From Sphingomonadales bacterium (GTDB taxonomy: Bacteria; Pseudomonadota; Alphaproteobacteria; Sphingomonadales; Sphingomonadaceae), in contig JAGWMZ010000014.1 of the NCBI GenBank assembly GCA_028871475.1, forward strand, positions 37,885 through 101,884: 64,000 nucleotides of DNA. The letters are read 5' to 3'. Both the position numbers and the translations under genes were made by a program. The notes below the pieces were generated by a model. The model worked only from the letters and a program-made list of their open reading frames with translations, had not been told where the DNA came from and did not search any database. Positions 42,366-51,829 of the stretch are shown here, piece by piece. Position 1 is the stretch's first letter, and every line of letters begins with the position of its first letter.

Positions 42366-45254
42366 TCAGAAGTGATAACGGGCACCGAACGTATAACGAC
42401 GACCGTAGGAGTAGGCATCCAGCAACTGGTCGCTGAAGCGGCCGCGTGTGCTGTAGGTCGAGTTGTTGAGGTTGGTGATACCCCCGAAGATCGACATATG
42501 CTTGTTGATGTCATAGCTCGAGGACAGGTCGACCTGGACCTGGCTGTTGACGAAGGTCGGCTCGGCACCGAACTGGCCGGTGTTCTGGTTCTGGCCGAAC
42601 TGCAGCAGATAGCTGTCGCGCCAGTTGACCGCGACGCGGGCCTGGAAGCCATGCTTGTCGTAGAAGGCCACCAGGTTGGCCGAGTTGGCCAGACCCGTCA
42701 CCGAGAAACCGCTCTGGCTGATGTCGGATGGATCGTAAGGCTTGTTGGTGCCAACGAAGGTGGCGTTGGCGGTGAGGCCAAAGCCGCTGCCACCGAAGAC
42801 ATGCTGCAGGGCGATTTCCACGCCGCGCACCGTGGCATCGGGCCCGTTGACCTTCTGCGAGACCGAGAACTGCGCCAGCTGACCGGTGGTCGGGTCGACC
42901 ACGCCGTTGATCGTCTGACGCTGCACGCCCGCCACGATGAAGTTGCTGACATGCTTGAGGAAGAAGTCGACCGAGAAGTACGAGTTAGGCGCGTAATACC
43001 ATTCGGCCGCCGCATCGAAGTTATCCGACAGATAGGGCTTCAGATTGGGGTTGCCGCCCGAAGCGGTCAGCGCGGCGACGCGCTGGCCCGAACCCACGTT
43101 GAGCACCGGGTTGAGCGAGGAGAGGCCCGGACGCGTCAGCGTGCGCGAACCATCCAGGCGCAGGTGCAGCTTGGGGGTCAGCTCCAGCTTGAGATCCATG
43201 CTGGGCAGCAGATAATTGTAGCTGCTGCCGGCCACGATCGTGTTGGTCGCGCCATTGTTGGCATATTGGGTGGTCAGCAGCGTCGGGTCGGCGGTGCTGG
43301 TGGTCAGGCCGATCGGCGTCTGGCCCAGCGCCAGCGTGTCGAGATGGGTGTTCTCGTAACGCAGGCCCGAGATGAAGTGGAAGGGCATGTCGCCGATCTG
43401 GGTGTCAAAGGCGCCGCGCACATAGGCCGCCCAGGTCTTTTCCTCGATCGTCGCCACGCTCGAGGGGCTCAGCGCCAGATCGAGCGACCCTGTGTAGTTG
43501 GTGCCGCAACAACCGTAGTTGTAGCCCGGAATGTTCTTGGTCTGCGGATTGCCCAGGCCCTGCAGATAGGCATAGAGCGCCAGCGGGTTGTACATCTGGA
43601 TGCCCGGGGCCAGCTGGCCGCTGTAGCCCGGAATGAAGCCCGCCGTGCTGATCGTGCCACCATAGATGCTGGCGGGCAGCGGAGCGATACCGGTCGTGCG
43701 ACCCGAGGGGGCGCCATAGCCGGCATAGGCCTGCCAGAAGTTGTTGGTGAAGGTATCGCGTTCCTGCAGACGGAAGACGTCCTGCATGTAGGAGCCGCCG
43801 AACTGCAGCTTGAAGTTGTCACCCTGATAGGTGCCCTTCACGTGGAACTGGCGCACGCGGTCGGTGTTCTGCTGGGCCTGACGGACCAGAACGTGCGAGC
43901 CGACATCGGCCAGGTTCAGGAACTGCGAGGAATCGCCATTGGGGCCGATGTCATGCAGCACGGGCAGGACATTGGTGCTGTTGCCGCCGACATAAAGGCC
44001 GGTGTTGGCGCCCAGCGTGCCGCCATAGCCGATGTCGCCGCCATTGTTGCCGATCTCGCCATTGGGGTTGAGCCAGCTCTTGGCCGTCGCCGCGTCGAAG
44101 TCGAACTTGAGCTTGTCGGTGGCTTCCCACTTCAGGTTGACGCCCAACTGGTTCACATTGACCAGCGAATGCGAGATGCCCGCATTCAGGTCCATCGGCG
44201 TGCCGGGCTGGTTGAAGTCGATCGAGGAGCCATGGCTGTCCTGCTTGACGTTCCTCAGCTGGCTCATGTTGAACCAGGCCGCATAGCCATAGCTGTTGGT
44301 CTGGATGACCTGGCTGCTGAAATTGTCGTCAACCGTCAGCAGCAGCTTGTCGGTGGGCTTCCACTGCAGGGCCAGGCGCGCATCGACGCGTTCGTCACGC
44401 GTCGAGGTTTGCTCGGCACCGGCCTGCTGCGGGAACCAGCCCAGCACGTTCTGCTTGTCGGTGGCAAGGCCGCTGGTGGTCGAGCCGGGGTTGCAGGTCG
44501 CCGCCGTGCTGCCTGCCAGCTGGCAGGGCGCGTAATAGCCGCCTTCCCAGCCATTCACGAAGACGTGATTGGTGGTGGTGTCGTGGCGGGTATAGGCAAT
44601 ATCACCCAGCACGCCGATCGTGTCATCGGCAAAGGTGTCGCTGACCAGCAGGCCGCCGGTGGGCACCACCTTGCCGGCGCGGTCCTGCACCGTGCCCGAG
44701 ATGCTCGAGGCCATGTGGAAGCCGGGGTGATCGAGCGGCTTGGGGAAGGCGATGTCGATGGTCGCGCCGATGGCGCTGGCCGAGACCGTCACGTCGGGCG
44801 TCTTGTAGACGCTGAGCTGGCCCACGAAGTCCGAGCCCACGGTCGAGAAGTCGACCGCGCGGCCGCCCGTGGCGGTCGAGATGTGGCGACCATCGTAAAG
44901 CGTTTCGTTGAAGTCGCCGCTGAAGCCGCGCACGGTCACGCCCGTGGCTTCACCACGCGGACCCGAGACCTGCACCGAAACACCCGGCAGGCGCTGCAGC
45001 GAGGCGGCCACGTTGGGGTCGGGGAACTTGCCGATGTCTTCGGCCGAGATCGCGTCGACCACGCCCGGCGCGTTCTTCTTGATGTCGAGGTTGCGCTGGA
45101 GCGATCCGCGGATACCCGTCACGATGATCGCGGGTTCGTCGGTGGAGGGCGCCGTGGCCGGGGCGCTCTGCGCGAAGGCCGGCGTGCTGATCGCGGCCAC
45201 CATGGCGCAGGTTGCGCCCGAGACCATCCACCCCCAAGTAAACTGTCTGCTCAT
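42366..45254 (-). CDS. TonB-dependent receptor of the xylan-utilisation locus
   Basis: A 962-residue outer-membrane receptor: signal peptide ending AFAQ near residue 29, a plug domain (about 50-170) with VVDAISAEDIGKFPDPNVAASLQRLPGVSV and VTVRGFSG, and a 22-strand barrel to a C-terminal aromatic residue (RRYTFGARYHF). A TonB-box-like AIIVTG precedes the plug. Receptors of this type import oligosaccharides into the periplasm using the proton gradient; the neighbours argue for xylo- or arabinoxylo-oligosaccharides. A LacI-type operator lies 243 bp upstream. Confidence 0.93.
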   Translation of the reverse strand: MSRQFTWGWMVSGATCAMVAAISTPAFAQSAPATAPSTDEPAIIVTGIRGSLQRNLDIKKNAPGVVDAISAEDIGKFPDPNVAASLQRLPGVSVQVSGPRGEATGVTVRGFSGDFNETLYDGRHISTATGGRAVDFSTVGSDFVGQLSVYKTPDVTVSASAIGATIDIAFPKPLDHPGFHMASSISGTVQDRAGKVVPTGGLLVSDTFADDTIGVLGDIAYTRHDTTTNHVFVNGWEGGYYAPCQLAGSTAATCNPGSTTSGLATDKQNVLGWFPQQAGAEQTSTRDERVDARLALQWKPTDKLLLTVDDNFSSQVIQTNSYGYAAWFNMSQLRNVKQDSHGSSIDFNQPGTPMDLNAGISHSLVNVNQLGVNLKWEATDKLKFDFDAATAKSWLNPNGEIGNNGGDIGYGGTLGANTGLYVGGNSTNVLPVLHDIGPNGDSSQFLNLADVGSHVLVRQAQQNTDRVRQFHVKGTYQGDNFKLQFGGSYMQDVFRLQERDTFTNNFWQAYAGYGAPSGRTTGIAPLPASIYGGTISTAGFIPGYSGQLAPGIQMYNPLALYAYLQGLGNPQTKNIPGYNYGCCGTNYTGSLDLALSPSSVATIEEKTWAAYVRGAFDTQIGDMPFHFISGLRYENTHLDTLALGQTPIGLTTSTADPTLLTTQYANNGATNTIVAGSSYNYLLPSMDLKLELTPKLHLRLDGSRTLTRPGLSSLNPVLNVGSGQRVAALTASGGNPNLKPYLSDNFDAAAEWYYAPNSYFSVDFFLKHVSNFIVAGVQRQTINGVVDPTTGQLAQFSVSQKVNGPDATVRGVEIALQHVFGGSGFGLTANATFVGTNKPYDPSDISQSGFSVTGLANSANLVAFYDKHGFQARVAVNWRDSYLLQFGQNQNTGQFGAEPTFVNSQVQVDLSSSYDINKHMSIFGGITNLNNSTYSTRGRFSDQLLDAYSYGRRYTFGARYHF

Positions 45255-45655
45255 ATGCTCTCCCTATGATTTTATGGGCCTGTGATTGCATGGCCCCGTG
45301 ATTGCCTGAAACGGCCATCCCACCGTCACACAACAACACGCAGGCGCGACAAGACACCGACGCAAAGCACCCAAAACAACTGCAATGACTGTTACAACTT
45401 CATCGAATATGGTCGACGCCGCATCTCCGTGATGCGCTTCCCTTCCCTCTGCCACGCCTGCTTCGGCGCCTTGTATCTGATTCGTTAGCCGATGCAGGTA
45501 GCGCTATCAACATCTATTTGTCTGGGTAATTGACTGCGTGTAAGACCTGTTGCCAGAAACCCACAATGGAGCGCCCCATCCATCCGATGATGCGGCCAGC
45601 CATGGATCATGCACAAGAACGACCCCATCACGGGGCCTGTCACAAGAGGAATGCG
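45255..45655. other. Divergent intergenic region, TonB receptor / SapC
   Basis: About 400 bp with no plausible gene. It contains the LacI-type operator at 45497-45508 and should hold two divergent promoters. Short frames here have atypical codon use and no motif. Confidence 0.55.
45497..45508. promoter_or_regulatory. LacI-type operator, GGTAGCGCTATC
   Basis: Shares 11 of 12 bases with GATAGCGCTATC at 15414. Located between the TonB receptor and SapC, it can serve both divergent promoters. Confidence 0.65.
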
Positions 45656-46378
45656 ATGCCCGAACAGGTCGAACCACTCAACACCCACCAGCATCGCGAT
45701 CTGGCCATGCATGCCTCAGCCGGCCAGCATCCGCATTGCGTCCAGATCGTGACCGGCGAAGTCGGCCATGCCGCCACCTGCTGTCCCATCTTCTTCGTCA
45801 AGGATCCCGAAACCGGGCGCTTCAACCTCATCGCCCTCTTCGGCTTCCAGCCCGGCGACCTGCTGGTGCAGGGCATGGATCAGGGCAGCGGGCAGACCAG
45901 CGGGCAGGCAGGCAACAGCGGCCGCCCGCTCTTCATTCCCCTCGAAATGATCCGTCAGGGCTTCTTCATCGACGGCGACACCATCGTCATCGATCCGGCC
46001 CATCCCCGCTTTGCGCCCGGCGGCACCATCCCGCTCTTCGATGCCATGGGCGAGCCCACCGACGAGATGCGTCTCATCCAGCGCTCGCTCGGCGCCCTCG
46101 TCGCCGGGCGCGAGGCCACCGAGGCCTTCACCGCCGAGATGATGCGTCTGCGCCTCATCGAGCCCATCGACATCTCCCTGCGTTTCGATGATGGCGAAAA
46201 GCTCACCCTCGAGGGCCTCTACACCATCAGCCTCGATGCCCTCCACGATCTCCCCGACGCCGATGTCCTCACCCTCTTCCGCTCAGGACATCTCGCCACG
46301 GCCATCACCATCCAGGCATCCCAACGACAGGTCTCTGCCCTCGCCCAGCGCAAAAATAACAAAATTACGCAAGCATGA
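45656..46378 (+). CDS. SapC-like protein
   Basis: A 240-residue SapC-family protein: NLIALFGFQPGDLLV near residue 60, RPLFIPLEMIRQGFFIDGD and FRSGHLATAITIQASQRQV near the end are family blocks. The name derives from the Campylobacter surface-layer gene region, but in Alphaproteobacteria SapC genes accompany TonB receptors and tryptophan-halogenase-like genes and have no known biochemical role. The start at 45656 follows AAGAGGAA. It is divergent from the receptor. Confidence 0.85.
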   Translation: MPEQVEPLNTHQHRDLAMHASAGQHPHCVQIVTGEVGHAATCCPIFFVKDPETGRFNLIALFGFQPGDLLVQGMDQGSGQTSGQAGNSGRPLFIPLEMIRQGFFIDGDTIVIDPAHPRFAPGGTIPLFDAMGEPTDEMRLIQRSLGALVAGREATEAFTAEMMRLRLIEPIDISLRFDDGEKLTLEGLYTISLDALHDLPDADVLTLFRSGHLATAITIQASQRQVSALAQRKNNKITQA

Positions 46379-46384
46379 CGGCAT

Positions 46385-46416
46385 GGTGCGGGGGCCGACC
46401 GCTCGGCCCCCGCACC
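46385..46416. terminator. Bidirectional hairpin between SapC and GH51
   Basis: GGTGCGGGGGCCGA (46385-46398) pairs perfectly with TCGGCCCCCGCACC (46403-46416) over a 4-base loop, between two convergent genes. Confidence 0.75.
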
Positions 46417-46422
46417 TATGTG

Positions 46423-48009
46423 TCAGTCCAGACGCACGACCATCACTGCTTTGGCCGGCACGTCGATGACCAGACCCTTGGCGCCGGCCTCTATCTTCAC
46501 GGCCTGCGGGGTCACCGCATCAGGCGCGGCGAAGGTGTTGACCGCATCAACCTTGGGCGCAGTCAGCACCTGGCCCGTTGCACTGGTGGCATGGTCGAGA
46601 TGAATGCTCACTGCATTGTTCGGGTCGATGTTGACCAGCGAGAGCCAGAGATGACCTTCCTTGTCACGCGCGGCGATGGCATCGAGGCGCGGCATGCTGT
46701 CCTTGCCATGCACATAGCGACCCGCATCATAGCTGACGGGCACAAATGTGGCATCCTGGAAGGGCACATACATGTGGTAGATGTGATAGGTGGGCGTCAG
46801 CACCATCTTGGGCCCATCGGTCAGGATCATGGCCTGAAGCACATTGATCATCTGAGCGATGTTGGCATTCTTCACGCGGTCGGCATGGCGCGCGAAGATG
46901 TTCAAGTTCACCGCCGCCAGAATGGCATCGCGCAGCGAATTCTGCTGGGCAAGAAAACCTTCGTGCGAGCCGGGCGTCGGGGCCAGCCATGCACCCCATT
47001 CATCCACTGAAAGGAAGACCTTCTTGGACGGATCATATTTGTCCATGATCGAGGTCTGCCGGACGATAAGCTTGTCCATGTTGAAGGCTTCGCGGATGCT
47101 GGCGGCATAGTCATCCTCGCCAAAGCCGGTGGCGGGCAGGTGCGGCGGCCAGCCACCCACGACATAATTGTGCAGCGACACGCCCTCGATGTCCCAACTG
47201 TAAACCCTGCTGGCCCAGGCCTTCATCACCTCCTCGGTGTAATCGCTCTTGCCCGAATCCCAGCCCACAGCGACACGCTTCATCTGGTTGGCGGTGTGCT
47301 GTTCAGGGTTGAAGTTGTGCACGTAATGGGCAAAACGCTTCATTTCCTCGACATAATGGTCGGGCGACATGGCGCCGCCGCAGCCCCAGTTTTCATTGCC
47401 AAGCCCCAGGATCGCCACCTTGTAGGGCGCGGGATGACCATTGGCGGCGCGCTCCTTGGCCAGGGTCGTTTTGGTTGGAGCGGTCATATATTCCAGCCAG
47501 TCGCCAGCTTCCTCCGGGCTGCCCGAGCCGACATTGACCGAGACATAGGCATCCGCGCCGATCTGATTGGCAAAGTCCATGAATTCGTCGGTGCCAAACG
47601 TGTTGGCCTCGGGCACGCCGCCCCAGTTGCTGTTGACATGCACCTTGCGCGCCGAAGCGGGGCCCACGCCATCGCGCCAGTGATATTCATCGGCAAAGCA
47701 GCCACCGGGCCAGCGCACGTTGGGCACATGAATGGCCTTCAAGGCCGCGACCACGTCGGAGCGAATGCCGCGCACATTGGGAATGGGCGATTTCTTGCCC
47801 ACCCAGACGCCGCCATAGATCCCCTGCCCCAGATGTTCGGCAAACTGACCGAAAATATTGCGGTCGATCACCTCTCCCCCCGCAGTATCGGTGTCGACAT
47901 GCATGTCGACCGTCTCACCCTGGGCCAGGGCCGGCACCGAAAGCCCGCAAAGGCTGATCCCGCACAATAGAGCTGCTGCTCGCAGGCTCGAAAAACGCAT
48001 CATGTTCAT
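46423..48009 (-). CDS. GH51 alpha-L-arabinofuranosidase
   Basis: A 528-residue secreted GH51 enzyme. The barrel shows NIFGQFAEHLGQGIYGGVWVG near residue 45, VRWPGGCFADEYHW, the acid/base Glu in LGLGNENWGCGG near 203 and the nucleophile Glu in LSVDEWGAW near 333; a C-terminal beta-sandwich closes it. It releases arabinofuranosyl side groups from arabinoxylan or arabinan. The ATG at 48009 follows CAGGGGAC, and the signal peptide starts there. It is downstream of the sialate-O-acetylesterase-like gene and under the operator at 50039. Confidence 0.92.
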   Translation of the reverse strand: MNMMRFSSLRAAALLCGISLCGLSVPALAQGETVDMHVDTDTAGGEVIDRNIFGQFAEHLGQGIYGGVWVGKKSPIPNVRGIRSDVVAALKAIHVPNVRWPGGCFADEYHWRDGVGPASARKVHVNSNWGGVPEANTFGTDEFMDFANQIGADAYVSVNVGSGSPEEAGDWLEYMTAPTKTTLAKERAANGHPAPYKVAILGLGNENWGCGGAMSPDHYVEEMKRFAHYVHNFNPEQHTANQMKRVAVGWDSGKSDYTEEVMKAWASRVYSWDIEGVSLHNYVVGGWPPHLPATGFGEDDYAASIREAFNMDKLIVRQTSIMDKYDPSKKVFLSVDEWGAWLAPTPGSHEGFLAQQNSLRDAILAAVNLNIFARHADRVKNANIAQMINVLQAMILTDGPKMVLTPTYHIYHMYVPFQDATFVPVSYDAGRYVHGKDSMPRLDAIAARDKEGHLWLSLVNIDPNNAVSIHLDHATSATGQVLTAPKVDAVNTFAAPDAVTPQAVKIEAGAKGLVIDVPAKAVMVVRLD

Positions 48010-48048
48010 TGTCCCCTGTCTCTCATAGGTGTTTTTCATGGGTGCTTT

Positions 48049-49995
48049 TCATGGATGGGAAGGCGGGCTGACCGCCATCGCGAAACCGGGCACGGGCAAG
48101 GCCCGCGCGTCATAAAGATTGACGATAGGGCTGTCGGCCCAGGCATAGCGGACGAGATCGGCCGGGCCGCCATCAGCAGGCAGGATGACACTGTCGCCAT
48201 CGACGCGCGCATCGATCAAACGACAAGTCTTGCCTGTCGCGGCGCAGAGTTCAAAGCCCAGCGGGCCCACGCCACTCCAGGCGTAAAGCTGGCTTTCGAT
48301 GCCGCTGAAACGCACGCGCACATTGTTGCCCTCATGCGTGGCCGAAAGCGGCATGGGCATGGGCTGCCCCTGTGCCGCCATGGCGAGGCGGCGCCCCAGC
48401 TCTTCCTTGTTGGCCGGATGAATGTCGCTGCGCTCGCCAATGTCGATGGCGGTGACCAGCGCATTGCGTGGATCGGCCGCGGCGACATGGCGCTGGTCTT
48501 CACGCAGGGCGGCGGTGTTGGAGGGAGCGGCCGCCAGTTGCACCGGGCCATAATTGGCCAATTGCACCACCAGCGTGCGCAGATCCTTGCCGAACTGGTC
48601 ATGCCAGCCCTCGATCAGCGCGCTCAGCCGCTTGTCATAGTCGGGAATATCGACATCGCTCTCGCCCTGATACCAGGCCACGCCCTTGAGCGCGATATGC
48701 CCGAGCGGAGCGATCATGCGATTGTGCATCACGCCAATGCCGCCATTGGCATCCCAAGGCGCGCGGGGCGGATAGGTCTTGGCGCCCGAAATGGCAAAGC
48801 GCCAGCCTGTCGCGAGGGGGATGCGCTCGCCGCCATTGACGGCAAAGGCCAGCTTGTCAGGCGCGCTTTGGAAGCCGCCATCGGCATAGCTGTTGGTGAC
48901 AGCGACCATGATCTCGTTGACGCCGGCGTGGAGGAAGGAACCGGGCACGGGATATTCGCGCTCATAATCCCAGCCAAAGCTGTTGCCCACGGCGTGACCA
49001 TTCACATAGGTCATATCCATATCGTCAAGAATGCCCAGCTTGAGCACCGCGCCGGCCTTGGCCTGCTGGGCTGTCAGCGTCACCTGATGGCGCAGCCAGA
49101 CCGTACCGGTGGCATGCGTCGCCAGCGGCGTCCCCTCCCAGGCCAGCCAGCCCGAGATCTTGGGCACGGCGTTCCATTGCAGGCTGTCGGGGTTGCGCCA
49201 GGGCTGACCGCCCGCCGTGCCCTCATACCAGGCCTGCCACGTGGGGGCAAACTGGGTCACCGCGCCCAGCTTGTCGGTGGAAAAGCGCTTGAGCAGGGCC
49301 ATATCGGCGGCGCCATAGATCTGCGCGCCCGCCTGGGGGCTGAGCCAGGCGCGGGCCTGTGAGCCGCCCCAGCTTGAATGGATCGCGCCGATCGGCACAT
49401 GCAGCGCCTTGCGCAGATTTTGCGCCATGAAATAGCAGGCCGCCGAAAACTGCGGCGTACTCTGCCGGCTCGAGGCAACCCACGGCGTTGGCCCGGCAAA
49501 CTGGCTCTGCGGCGTCAGCGCAATGGCTTTGGGAATGGTGACAAGGCGCAGTTCAGGGTCTGCCGACAGGGCAACATGCATCGGTCCGCCCAGCGCGCGG
49601 ATCAACGCATATTCCATATTCGACTGGCCCGAACAGAGCCAGACATCGCCCACCAGAAGATCGTTCACCCGCTGCGTTTCCGCGCCATCGCTTACCGTCA
49701 GCGTGACAGGCGTGGCACTGGCGGTGCGCGGCGGGAAATGCAGGGCGAAATGGCCAGAAGAGTCGCTGGCGGCCGTGGCCGCAACATCGCCCAGCGTGGC
49801 CTTGACGGTGTGGCCCGGGGTTGCCTGCCCTTCAATGGTGATGGGCTGGTCGCGCTGGATGACACCATGGTCACCCCAAATCGGCGCCAGCGCCAGCGGC
49901 GTTGCGCCATGTGCCGAGCCCACCCCGGCAACAAGAACCGCCGCGAGGATGGAAAGACGCGCTCCCTCACTGCGCCACTGCCGAGCCAAAGTCAT
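48049..49995 (-). CDS. Sialate-O-acetylesterase-like SGNH esterase
   Basis: A 648-residue secreted protein. The SGNH esterase shows the Ser block VWLCSGQSNMEYA near residue 120, HSSWGGSQARAWLSP, WYQGESDVDIPDYDKRLSALI and the Asp-His block DIHPANKEELGRRLA near 523. A beta-sandwich insert (about 290-390, with MDMTYVNGHAVG) splits the catalytic domain. Relatives in xylan loci, such as acetyl-xylooligosaccharide esterases (Axe1B type), remove acetyl groups from glucuronoxylan, which suits this locus better than sialic acid. It has a GGGAGAG site and starts at 49995, 44 bp from the operator. Confidence 0.85.
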   Translation of the reverse strand: MTLARQWRSEGARLSILAAVLVAGVGSAHGATPLALAPIWGDHGVIQRDQPITIEGQATPGHTVKATLGDVAATAASDSSGHFALHFPPRTASATPVTLTVSDGAETQRVNDLLVGDVWLCSGQSNMEYALIRALGGPMHVALSADPELRLVTIPKAIALTPQSQFAGPTPWVASSRQSTPQFSAACYFMAQNLRKALHVPIGAIHSSWGGSQARAWLSPQAGAQIYGAADMALLKRFSTDKLGAVTQFAPTWQAWYEGTAGGQPWRNPDSLQWNAVPKISGWLAWEGTPLATHATGTVWLRHQVTLTAQQAKAGAVLKLGILDDMDMTYVNGHAVGNSFGWDYEREYPVPGSFLHAGVNEIMVAVTNSYADGGFQSAPDKLAFAVNGGERIPLATGWRFAISGAKTYPPRAPWDANGGIGVMHNRMIAPLGHIALKGVAWYQGESDVDIPDYDKRLSALIEGWHDQFGKDLRTLVVQLANYGPVQLAAAPSNTAALREDQRHVAAADPRNALVTAIDIGERSDIHPANKEELGRRLAMAAQGQPMPMPLSATHEGNNVRVRFSGIESQLYAWSGVGPLGFELCAATGKTCRLIDARVDGDSVILPADGGPADLVRYAWADSPIVNLYDARALPVPGFAMAVSPPSHP

Positions 49996-50038
49996 AGATC
50001 TCTCCCGATAGAACCGGCTGCCCGCCTCCGGCGGATCT

Positions 50039-50050
50039 GTTAGCGCTACC
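50039..50050. promoter_or_regulatory. LacI-type operator, GTTAGCGCTACC
   Basis: Same TAGCGCT core as the other three sites. It lies 44 bp upstream of the esterase gene and 106 bp upstream of the divergent LacI gene, so it can autoregulate the regulator. Confidence 0.65.
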
Positions 50051-50155
50051 TGTATCGTCTCTCCCTCCCTGCGCAAGCCTGTTTCCGCGCAAGCATGCTT
50101 GCATCTGTAAAAATAGCGGTGATAGTGGTGCCGGGGGAGCTTCCAGCAACACAAT

Positions 50156-51277
50156 ATGACAGAAAAGAAATCAAGCCGCCGGCATTCGGGCCGACCGACC
50201 GTCAGTGACGTGGCGCAACTGGCGCGATGTTCACCCATGACGGTGAGCCGGGTGATCAACGGCCACACCAATGTCTCGCACGATATTCGCCTTGCCGTCG
50301 AGGCAGCGATCCAGCAGCTCAACTACACGCCCAACAAGGCAGCGCGCAGTCTGGCGGGCGCAATGCAGATGCGCATCGCGCTGCTCTATGCCAACCCCTC
50401 TGCCTCTTATCTGAGCGAACTGCTGCTGGGCTGCCTTGACGAGGCGGCAAAGGCCGACGTGCATCTGGTAGTGGAACGTTTCATTGCCGGCGAGGATGAG
50501 GAAAAGGTCATCGCCCGCCTGATGGCGGGGGGCATCGACGGCTTTCTGCTGCCCCCGCCGCTGTGCGACCAGGCCTCGCTGCTCGAGCGACTGGAAAGCC
50601 TGCAAGCCCCCGCCGTGCTGATCGGCCCGGGCCGCGCCGAAGCGCCCCACGGCGCGGTTGTCATCGACGATTATCGCGCCGCCTATGACATGACGCACCA
50701 TATTATCGCGCGCGGGCACCAGCGGATCGGCTTCATCATCGGCCATCCCAGCCAGTCAGCCAGTCAGCTGCGTCATGATGGCTTTCGAGATGCCATGGCC
50801 GAGGCTGGCCTGCCAATCGACCCCGAACTGGTGCGACAGGGGTTGTTCACCTATCGCTCGGGGTTCGAGGCGGCCAGCGCGCTGCTTGACCTGCCCGCCG
50901 CGCCGACCGCCATTTTCGCCTCGAACGATGACATGGCCGCCGGCTGCGTTGCCGCAGCCCAGCGTCGCCACCTCGAGGTGCCCGATGACCTGACCGTCTG
51001 CGGCTTTGACGACACGTCGATGGCAACCAAGATCTGGCCTGAACTCACCACCATTCGCCAGCCCATTCATGACATGGCCTGCCAGGCGCTCGCCATGCTG
51101 ACCGAAGACATCCGCGCCGCGCGGACGGGCAAGGACACACCTGTCCGGCAGGCGGTGCTCGCCTATACGCTTATTCAGCGCAATTCCGACGCAGCGCCGC
51201 AAGCGTCATTACCCATCACAGCGCGAGGGAGCAGGAAGCCCGGCAAAAACCGGGCGGGGCGACAGGCCCTGTCCTGA
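50156..51277 (+). CDS. LacI-family regulator of the xylan locus
   Basis: A 373-residue LacI-family protein: helix-turn-helix and hinge helix (about 14-65, TVSDVAQLARCSPMTVSRVINGH and NYTPNKAARSLAG) and a periplasmic-binding-protein-like ligand domain (about 70-340), with FASNDDMAAG and CGFDDTSMATKIWPELTTI typical of the family. It is divergent from the sialate-O-acetylesterase/GH51 operon and has a palindrome next to its own start. It most likely represses the four operators and is relieved by a xylan- or arabinan-derived sugar. The C-terminal tail is basic. Confidence 0.9.
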   Translation: MTEKKSSRRHSGRPTVSDVAQLARCSPMTVSRVINGHTNVSHDIRLAVEAAIQQLNYTPNKAARSLAGAMQMRIALLYANPSASYLSELLLGCLDEAAKADVHLVVERFIAGEDEEKVIARLMAGGIDGFLLPPPLCDQASLLERLESLQAPAVLIGPGRAEAPHGAVVIDDYRAAYDMTHHIIARGHQRIGFIIGHPSQSASQLRHDGFRDAMAEAGLPIDPELVRQGLFTYRSGFEAASALLDLPAAPTAIFASNDDMAAGCVAAAQRRHLEVPDDLTVCGFDDTSMATKIWPELTTIRQPIHDMACQALAMLTEDIRAARTGKDTPVRQAVLAYTLIQRNSDAAPQASLPITARGSRKPGKNRAGRQALS

Positions 51278-51308
51278 CCGGCGGTTGTGCCCGCAAAGGA
51301 AGAGTCCA

Positions 51309-51824
51309 TCACTGCCGCGCGGGTGGCGAAAGCCGCTGCTGATCGTCGATAAGCTGGAGCATGGCAGGCGGCGCATCCCCCCATTGCCACAGCACCAGAT
51401 TGCGATCGCCCGCGCTGGCATGGGGGGCAAAGCTGGGCACGAGAAGGCCGCTGTAACCCTCCTCATGCAGGCGCAGCGCCAGACGCTGGGTCGGCGGCAT
51501 CTGGCCCGACAGCATCACGTCGCGCCATTGCGGATCGGCCAGTTGATCGGGCGTCAGGCCCGCCGAAGCCATGGCAGGCGTGTCGGTTGCATCAAACACC
51601 CGGGCGATCTGCGCGCGATAGGCCACCAGCGTGATGGGCTGGAACGCGCCGACCTGATTGGCCTCGCGCATGGCGGTTTCCGGCTTCAGGCTGGTGTAGA
51701 GCGCCGCCATGCCGCGCGGGTTGAACCGCCCGCCAAACCGCGCCGCCCCCTCACCCGACAGCGGCGTGCGCGCCCACAGCGGGTTGAGCGCGCGAAAGAG
51801 CAGGCCGGAATAGTCCACGCGCAC
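51309..51824 (-). CDS. RES-domain toxin
   Basis: A 171-residue RES-domain protein: LLFRALNPLWARTPLSGEGAARFGGRFNPRGMAALYTSL carries the conserved Arg and the GGRFN block, and PETAMRE the conserved Glu. RES toxins degrade NAD+ and cause growth arrest. It follows the Xre/MbcA/ParS-type antitoxin after 5 bases on the same strand. It faces the LacI gene. Confidence 0.88.
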   Translation of the reverse strand: MRVDYSGLLFRALNPLWARTPLSGEGAARFGGRFNPRGMAALYTSLKPETAMREANQVGAFQPITLVAYRAQIARVFDATDTPAMASAGLTPDQLADPQWRDVMLSGQMPPTQRLALRLHEEGYSGLLVPSFAPHASAGDRNLVLWQWGDAPPAMLQLIDDQQRLSPPARQ

Positions 51825-51829
51825 GCCGG

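Noticed and set aside
42021..45269. A 1082-codon plus-strand open frame over the TonB receptor
   Set aside because: It mirrors the receptor in a high-GC frame, with a composition rich in Arg, Gly and Val-Gly-Gly runs and no domain. The minus-strand receptor has a signal peptide, plug and barrel.
51238..51255. Hairpin GCCCGG-CAAAAA-CCGGGC as terminator of the LacI gene
   Set aside because: It lies inside the LacI coding sequence and has no T-run; the coding frame continues through it.
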